From positions 5,235,001 to 5,299,000 of the forward strand of contig NZ_CP034783.1 of assembly GCF_006094435.1 (NCBI RefSeq): a stretch of 64,000 nucleotides of DNA, read 5' to 3'. The notes under the pieces were generated by a model that did not search any database, was not told the DNA's origin, and saw only the letters and a program-made list of their open reading frames with translations. Positions 59,303-64,000 of the stretch are shown here, one piece after another. The stretch comes from Pseudomonas sp. MPC6. Lineage in GTDB: Bacteria > Pseudomonadota > Gammaproteobacteria > Pseudomonadales > Pseudomonadaceae. Within the stretch, counting starts at the first letter, position 1, and every line of letters starts with the position of its first letter. The position numbers were made by a program, and so were the translations under genes.

Positions 59303-60379
59303 ATGAAACGGAGATACCGTTGGCCGCTGTGGACGCTAGCCGGCCTGGTCGTACTGCTGATAGCCCTGCATTTCGCCCTGCCCTACATGGTGCGCAACTA
59401 CCTGAACGACAAGCTGGCGGACATGGGCGACTACCGTGGCCAGATCGTCGACGTGGACCTGGCCCTGTGGCGCGGCGCTTATAAAATCAACGGGCTGAAA
59501 ATCGTCAAGGTCGACGGCAAGGTCCCGGTGCCCTTCGTCAACGCGCCGCTGATCGACCTCGCCGTCAGTTGGCACTCGCTCTGGTACGACCACGCGGTGG
59601 TGGCCGAGGTGCAGTTCATCAAGCCCGAAGTGAACTTCGTCGACGGTGGGGCCAACAAGCAAAATTCCCAGACCGGCCAGGGCACCGACTGGCGGGCGCA
59701 ACTGGGCAAGTTGCTGCCGATCACCCTGAACGAAGTGCGCATCACCGACGGCAAGATCAGCTTTCGAAATTTCAATTCAAAACCGCCGGTCAACATGAAT
59801 GCCACCCAGGTCGACGCCAGCATCTATAACCTGACCAACGTGGCCGACACCGAAGGAAGACGCGACGCTCGCTTCGAAGGCAAGGCGATGTTGCTGGGAC
59901 ATGCACCCTTGGAAACCACCGCCACCTTCGACCCGCTGAGCAATTTCGAAGACTTCGAATTCCGGCTGCGCGCCAGGGGCATCGAACTCAAGCGCATGAA
60001 CGACTTCGCCTCCGCCTACGGCAAGTTCGATTTCAACGCCGGTCATGGCGATGTGGTGATCGAGGCGCAGGCCAAAAAGGCAAAATTGACGGGTTACATC
60101 AAACCGCTGTTGAAGGACGTGGACGTGTTCAATTGGCAGCAGGACGTCGAGAACAAGGACAAAGGAATCTTCCGTTCCATCTGGGAGGCCATCGTCGGCG
60201 GCTCCGAAACCGTATTGAAAAACCAGGGCAAGAACCAGTTTGCCACCCGCGTTGAATTGAGCGGCAATGTGCATCGGCAGGATGTCAGCGCGTTCCAGGC
60301 GTTTTTGCAGATTTTACGCAATGGTTTCATTCAGGCATTCAATGCCCGGTATGAACAGCCGAAGCCGGATGCGGGTTAA
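59303..60379 (+). CDS. DUF748 (AsmA-like) membrane-anchored protein
   Basis: This 358-residue protein has one N-terminal anchor (WPLWTLAGLVVLLIALHFALPYMV), followed by the start of a beta-taco type repeat (GQIVDVDLALWRGAYKINGLKIVKVDGKVPVPFVNAPLIDLAVSWHSLWYDHAVVAEVQF). The segment ITLNEVRITDGKISFRNFNSKPPVNMNATQVDASIYNLTNVAD is the hallmark of DUF748. Relatives of AsmA span the periplasm and help move phospholipids to the outer membrane, although this short member may be a simpler form. The start is the ATG at 59303. Its last four bases overlap the stop of the convergent DUF2442 gene. Confidence 0.82.
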   Translation: MKRRYRWPLWTLAGLVVLLIALHFALPYMVRNYLNDKLADMGDYRGQIVDVDLALWRGAYKINGLKIVKVDGKVPVPFVNAPLIDLAVSWHSLWYDHAVVAEVQFIKPEVNFVDGGANKQNSQTGQGTDWRAQLGKLLPITLNEVRITDGKISFRNFNSKPPVNMNATQVDASIYNLTNVADTEGRRDARFEGKAMLLGHAPLETTATFDPLSNFEDFEFRLRARGIELKRMNDFASAYGKFDFNAGHGDVVIEAQAKKAKLTGYIKPLLKDVDVFNWQQDVENKDKGIFRSIWEAIVGGSETVLKNQGKNQFATRVELSGNVHRQDVSAFQAFLQILRNGFIQAFNARYEQPKPDAG

Positions 60380-60876
60380 GGTTTGCGCGTGACGGTATAG
60401 CGACCGGTCTCCTCAGCCGCTCGCGCCGGGTCTCGCTGCTGCAAAAAATCCCAGCCCAGACACGCCAGGGCCAACGATCGCGGCACTGCTTCACGGCCAC
60501 TGCTGTAGCGCGTGATGCTTCGGGCGCTGACGCCCAGCGCCTCGGCCGCCTGGTTGAGCGGTAACCCGGTGCGAGCGCGCCAATCGATGAAAATCCGGGT
60601 GTTTTCGTCCGAGGCGTTTTGTGCAAGCGCATCCAGGTAGAGCGTGTCGGCACCAATCTGGATGTCCAGTTCAGGCCACTCGACACACCAGCCATCGTCG
60701 CCCAGGGTTGCACCTTCGAAAGCGCCGGGCTCCAGCAAGGGCTGCAAGCCTGGATAGGCGCGCAGGTCACGACTTAGATCGAGGGTCAGTTGCCGGCCGT
60801 CGATAAAGGTCAGTGCGAGGCGATAATCCGGCAATGCCTGCAAGGCCGACAGCCGCGGTCGTTTCATGGGTAACAT
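60376..60876 (-). CDS. DUF2442 protein with C-terminal helix-turn-helix
   Basis: This 166-residue protein has an N-terminal DUF2442 domain (LSALQALPDYRLALTFIDGRQLTLDLSRDL... GWCVEWPELDIQIGADTLYLDALAQ). A C-terminal helix-turn-helix follows (TGLPLNQAAEALGVSARSITRYSSGREAVPRSLALAC). This layout looks like a small DNA-binding partner protein. Its start at 60876 overlaps the end of the DUF4160 gene by 13 bp, so the two are translated together. A GGAGGA about ten bases upstream supports the ATG at 60876; 60867 is an alternative. DUF4160/DUF2442 pairs are common and have been suggested to form toxin-antitoxin-like modules; this is not shown here. Confidence 0.75.
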   Translation of the reverse strand: MLPMKRPRLSALQALPDYRLALTFIDGRQLTLDLSRDLRAYPGLQPLLEPGAFEGATLGDDGWCVEWPELDIQIGADTLYLDALAQNASDENTRIFIDWRARTGLPLNQAAEALGVSARSITRYSSGREAVPRSLALACLGWDFLQQRDPARAAEETGRYTVTRKP

Positions 60877-61094
60877 CGTTTCCAGTCCTCCAGCAATTGC
60901 ACTTGATGAGCCCTGACCCACTCCAGCGCTTCCTTGATGATCAGCGGCGGCGCCTGGCCCATCATCACTTCGACGGTTTCCAGACTCAGCACCACATCCA
61001 GACCGCCACCGGTGAGGTGGACATGGGGCGGCGGATGATCCTTTTCGCGCAACTGGATGCGGTACTTATCGCGAAATCGATATTTAGTAGACAT
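60864..61094 (-). CDS. DUF4160 small protein
   Basis: This 76-residue protein has the DUF4160 core YRFRDKYRIQLREKDHPPPHVHLTGGGLDVVLSLETVEVMMGQ. The HPPPHVH motif is invariant in the family and may bind metal or a partner. It is followed on the same strand by the DUF2442 gene with a 13-bp overlap. The ATG at 61094 (MSTKYRF) is chosen, though the ribosome-binding site is weak; an upstream GTG at 61103 is possible. The biochemical role is unknown. Confidence 0.75.
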   Translation of the reverse strand: MSTKYRFRDKYRIQLREKDHPPPHVHLTGGGLDVVLSLETVEVMMGQAPPLIIKEALEWVRAHQVQLLEDWKRCYP

Positions 61095-61297
61095 GCCCGG
61101 CACGCTATCGCCAAAATGACGATACCTCAATACTGGCCTGGCGCCGAGACTGAGTCAAGATGTGACGCCCCATTCAGAGACTGAATAACCCGTCCGCGTT
61201 CACAGTGGACCGGGCGCCGCGTTATAGTCGGGGTACTACACATTATTACGCCCCGCCCTGCCTCGTCAGGTCGGCGTTAACGTTCGAGGATTAGCAG

Positions 61298-62143
61298 ATG
61301 AAGTTCGAAGGCACCCAGGCCTACGTTGCCACCGATGACCTGAAGCTGGCAGTCAACGCCGCCATTACCCTGGAGCGTCCGCTGCTGGTCAAGGGCGAAC
61401 CGGGCACCGGCAAGACCATGCTCGCCGAGCAACTGGCCGAGTCCTTCGGCGCCAAGCTCATCACCTGGCACATCAAGTCCACCACCAAGGCGCATCAGGG
61501 CCTGTACGAGTATGACGCGGTCAGCCGCCTGCGCGATTCGCAACTGGGCACGGAAAGGGTCCACGACGTTCGCAACTACCTGAAAAAGGGCAAGCTCTGG
61601 GAGGCTTTCGAGGCCGAAGAGCGGGTGATCCTGCTGATCGACGAGATCGACAAGGCCGACATCGAGTTCCCGAACGACCTGCTGCAAGAACTCGACAAGA
61701 TGGAGTTCTACGTTTACGAGATCGACGAGACCATCAAGGCCAGGAAACGCCCGATCATCATCATTACTTCCAACAACGAAAAAGAACTGCCGGACGCGTT
61801 TCTTCGCCGCTGCTTCTTCCACTACATCGCCTTTCCGGATCGCGTCACGATGCAGCGGATCGTCGACGTGCATTACCCGAACATCAAGAAAGACCTGGTC
61901 AGCGAAGCGCTGGATGTGTTCTTCGATGTACGCAAGGTGCCGGGCCTGAAGAAAAAGCCGTCGACCTCCGAACTGGTGGACTGGCTGAAGCTGCTGATGG
62001 CCGACAACATCGGCGAAGCGGTGCTGCGCGAGCGCGATCCGACCAAGGCCATCCCACCGCTGGCCGGCGCCCTGGTGAAGAACGAACAGGACGTGCAGTT
62101 GCTTGAGCGCCTGGCGTTCATGAGCCGTCGCGGCACTCGCTGA
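61298..62143 (+). CDS. MoxR-family AAA+ ATPase
   Basis: This 281-residue ATPase has Walker A GEPGTGKT (residues 33-40), Walker B LLIDEIDKAD (about 112-121), the sensor segment IIIITSNNEKELPDAFLRRCFFHYIAFPD and the arginine finger region of MoxR proteins. These ATPases work with von Willebrand A proteins, here the next gene, to mature or insert cofactors in enzymes. A promoter-like TTATAGT lies about 75 bp before the start. The gap to the VWA gene is 33 bp, and the pair is conserved in pseudomonads, although its client here is unknown. Confidence 0.92.
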   Translation: MKFEGTQAYVATDDLKLAVNAAITLERPLLVKGEPGTGKTMLAEQLAESFGAKLITWHIKSTTKAHQGLYEYDAVSRLRDSQLGTERVHDVRNYLKKGKLWEAFEAEERVILLIDEIDKADIEFPNDLLQELDKMEFYVYEIDETIKARKRPIIIITSNNEKELPDAFLRRCFFHYIAFPDRVTMQRIVDVHYPNIKKDLVSEALDVFFDVRKVPGLKKKPSTSELVDWLKLLMADNIGEAVLRERDPTKAIPPLAGALVKNEQDVQLLERLAFMSRRGTR

Positions 62144-62176
62144 TCCCTCTGTTTAACCAGATAGAGGGCGATAGCC

Positions 62177-63355
62177 ATGCTGCTCAACCTGTTCAATGAA
62201 ATGCGCGCAGCCAAGGTCCCGGTCTCGGTGCGCGAGCTGCTGGACCTGATCAACGCGCTGAAACACCGGGTGACGTTCGCCGACATGGATGAGTTCTATT
62301 ACCTGGCCCGGGCGATCCTGGTAAAGGACGAAAAGCATTTCGACAAGTTCGACCGCGCGTTCGGTGCCTACTTCAATGGCCTGGAAAAACTCGACGACCA
62401 CCTCCAGGCCTTGATCCCGGAAGACTGGTTGCGCAAGGAATTCGAACGCTCCCTGAGCGATGAAGAGCGCGCGCAGATCCAGTCCCTCGGCGGCCTGGAC
62501 AAGTTGATCGAAGAATTCAAGAAACGCCTGGAAGAACAGAAGGAACGCCATGCCGGTGGCAACAAGTGGATCGGCACCGGCGGCACCAGCCCGTTCGGCT
62601 CCGGCGGTTTCAACCCCGAGGGCATTCGGGTCGGCGATGCCGGCAAGCGCCAGGGCAAGGCGGTCAAGGTCTGGGATCAGCGCGAGTACAAGAACCTCGA
62701 CGACTCGGTGGAACTGGGCACGCGCAATATCAAGGTCGCTTTGCGCCGGCTGCGCAAATTCGCGCGCCAGGGTGCGGCGGAAGAGCTGGACATCGATGGC
62801 ACCATCGACCACACCGCACGCGATGCCGGGCTGCTGAACATCCAGATGCGGCCCGAGCGGCGCAACACCGTCAAGCTGTTGCTGCTGTTCGACATCGGCG
62901 GCTCGATGGACGCGCATGTGAAGATCTGCGAGGAATTATTTTCGGCCTGCAAGACCGAGTTCAAGCACCTGGAGTACTTCTACTTCCACAACTTCATTTA
63001 TGAATCGGTGTGGAAGAACAACATGCGCCGAAGCTCCGAACGCACCTCGACCCAGGATTTGCTGCACAAGTACGGCGCCGACTACAAAGTGATCTTCATT
63101 GGCGACGCCGCCATGGCGCCCTACGAAATCACCCAGCCCGGCGGCAGCGTCGAACACTGGAACGAAGAAGCGGGTTATGTGTGGATGCAGCGGTTCAAGG
63201 AGAAGTACAAGAAGCTCATCTGGATTAACCCGTATCCGAAAGATACCTGGGGGTATACCTCGTCGACCAACATTGTGCGGGAACTGATTGACGATCAGAT
63301 GTACCCGTTGACGTTGCGGGGGCTGGAAGAGGCGATGCGGTTTCTTTCCAAATAG
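62177..63355 (+). CDS. VWA-domain protein, CoxE-like (MoxR partner)
   Basis: This 392-residue protein has a helical CoxE-like N-terminus (NLFNEMRAAKVPVSVRELLDLINALKHRV) and a C-terminal von Willebrand A domain. The metal-ion-dependent adhesion site is DIGGSMD (D-x-G-x-S) with VIFIGDAAMAPYEI further on; the usual serine after the aspartate is glycine. A glycine-rich linker (TGGTSPFGSGGFNPEGIRVGDAGKRQG) connects the parts. It acts with the MoxR ATPase directly upstream as a client adaptor in cofactor or enzyme assembly. The ATG at 62177 lies 33 bp after the moxR-type stop. Confidence 0.9.
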   Translation: MLLNLFNEMRAAKVPVSVRELLDLINALKHRVTFADMDEFYYLARAILVKDEKHFDKFDRAFGAYFNGLEKLDDHLQALIPEDWLRKEFERSLSDEERAQIQSLGGLDKLIEEFKKRLEEQKERHAGGNKWIGTGGTSPFGSGGFNPEGIRVGDAGKRQGKAVKVWDQREYKNLDDSVELGTRNIKVALRRLRKFARQGAAEELDIDGTIDHTARDAGLLNIQMRPERRNTVKLLLLFDIGGSMDAHVKICEELFSACKTEFKHLEYFYFHNFIYESVWKNNMRRSSERTSTQDLLHKYGADYKVIFIGDAAMAPYEITQPGGSVEHWNEEAGYVWMQRFKEKYKKLIWINPYPKDTWGYTSSTNIVRELIDDQMYPLTLRGLEEAMRFLSK

Positions 63356-63460
63356 AAATGCATTGCCTGCAAGGGCCTCTTCGTCGGAACGCCGCCCGGA
63401 GCAAGCCCGCGCCCACATTGGATTTTGTTCGCACACAAATAATGTGTCCGCTGGAGATCA

Positions 63461-63487
63461 ACTGTGGGAGCGGGCTTGCTCGCGAAG
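63461..63487 (+). repeat. Single REP arm
   Basis: CTGTGGGAGCGGGCTTGCTCGCGAAG is one arm only. A degraded opposite arm (GAGCAAGCCCGCGCCCACA) lies at about 63399-63417, so the pair is in tail-to-tail order and partly lost. It sits next to the stop of pxpC. Confidence 0.7.
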
Positions 63488-63490
63488 CTT

Positions 63491-64000
63491 TTAGCAGTTA
63501 ACGAACCGGCGCAGATACTCGACCTGTTCCCGATGCGCCACCTCCTGCACCACCGGCTTCAATCTCACCTTCGATCCGGGCAAACGCTGCGCCAGCCGCG
63601 CCAACGCCAACGGCGTCAACGCCCCCAACCGCGGATACCCGCCGATGGTCTGCCGATCATTGAGCAACACGATCGGCTGCCCGTCCGGCGGCACCTGGAC
63701 TGCGCCCAGCGGGATGCCTTCGGAAATCATCGGCTGGCCCTGGTACTCCAACGCCGTTCCCAGCAAGCGAATGCCCATGCGATCGGCACGGCTGTCGAGG
63801 GTCCAGACGCTGTTGAACGCGTCGAACAGACTCTGCCCGCTGAACTCACCGATCTGCGCGCCCAGCACCAGGTCCAGCGGCGTAGCGAGGTCAAGGTCCG
63901 GTCGCTGATCGGCAGGCAACTCCCGCAGCAGCATCAGCGAGTTACCGGAATAACTCAACGACCGCCCCTGGGTCAGCGGGCGCCCCATGCCCTCCAGGCC
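63491..64000 (-). CDS. pxpC: 5-oxoprolinase subunit C-type protein, C-terminal part (cut by window edge)
   Basis: About 170 codons of the 3' part are visible. The segment GLEGMGRPLTQGRSLSYSGN and the later VQVPPDGQPIVLLNDRQTIGGYPRLGALTPLALARLAQRLPGSKVRLKPV are characteristic of the biotin-dependent carboxyltransferase-like PxpC/KipA family. PxpC works with PxpA and PxpB to open 5-oxoproline to glutamate with ATP. The frame stays open to the right edge, so the start codon and the pxpB neighbour lie outside the window. The stop is 4 bp from a single REP arm. Confidence 0.85.
   Translation of the reverse strand, partial: GLEGMGRPLTQGRSLSYSGNSLMLLRELPADQRPDLDLATPLDLVLGAQIGEFSGQSLFDAFNSVWTLDSRADRMGIRLLGTALEYQGQPMISEGIPLGAVQVPPDGQPIVLLNDRQTIGGYPRLGALTPLALARLAQRLPGSKVRLKPVVQEVAHREQVEYLRRFVNC

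Noticed and set aside
1..64000. tRNA, rRNA, prophage, defence system or secretion cluster
   Set aside because: None was recognised on either strand. The spacers are short and mostly filled by REPs, terminators and promoters. The only mobile element seen is the IS3-family copy.

Overview
The window comes from a Pseudomonas chromosome, most likely of the P. fluorescens group. The evidence is GC-rich coding with strong third-position bias, about twenty REP/REPIN palindromes of the GTAGGAGC...GCTCCTAC type, and blocks that match P. aeruginosa neighbourhoods as I remember them (FimV-like/MarR/recQ; PA1414 to gbuR; azoR with a LysR gene; the PA2211-PA2217 L-lyxonate locus). No rRNA, tRNA, CRISPR or prophage was seen. 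Function calls rest on motifs and remembered family sequences, not on searches.

Layout. 1-7.3 kb: a truncated FimV-like gene, a MarR regulator with a palindromic operator, recQ, a YecA-family gene, a DUF454 membrane protein, a LapD-like degenerate GGDEF/EAL receptor, and a DTW-domain tRNA-modifying enzyme. 7.3-13.8 kb: the 4-guanidinobutyrate locus, with gbuR divergent from gbuA, then an NTF2-like protein, an NCS1 permease, a sodium:solute symporter and a metallo-beta-lactamase-fold hydrolase. 13.9-15.2 kb: an IS3-family element with a canonical A-AAA-AAG frameshift site, abutting an acyl-carrier-like gene that lacks the carrier serine. 15.6-27.3 kb: the PA1414-type microprotein, two EamA exporters, a CvfB-like S1 protein, envelope proteins, a DEAD-box helicase, an MscS-type channel and azoR. 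27.5-37.2 kb: a LysR gene, an alpha/beta hydrolase overlapping a periplasmic cyclophilin, an ABC exporter, aqpZ, a GNAT-like protein, a porin and a PA3286-type KAS III. 37.6-44.6 kb: hrpA, aceK and another EamA gene.

44.7-55.6 kb is the most coherent accessory region. It is an L-lyxonate-type sugar-acid locus: LyxD dehydratase, an FAH-fold dehydratase candidate, and alpha-ketoglutarate semialdehyde dehydrogenase, giving 2-oxoglutarate. Beside these lie a PdxA-like dehydrogenase, a possible lactonase, a complete tripartite tricarboxylate-type transporter and a LysR regulator. Three copies of an ATARCC-N3-GGYTAT palindrome with LysR T-N11-A geometry sit in the two promoter regions and tie them into one predicted regulon.

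55.6-64 kb: an EamA gene, lpxO, cysK, a DUF748 protein, a DUF4160/DUF2442 pair, a MoxR ATPase with its VWA partner, and the 3' part of a PxpC-type 5-oxoprolinase subunit gene cut by the right edge.
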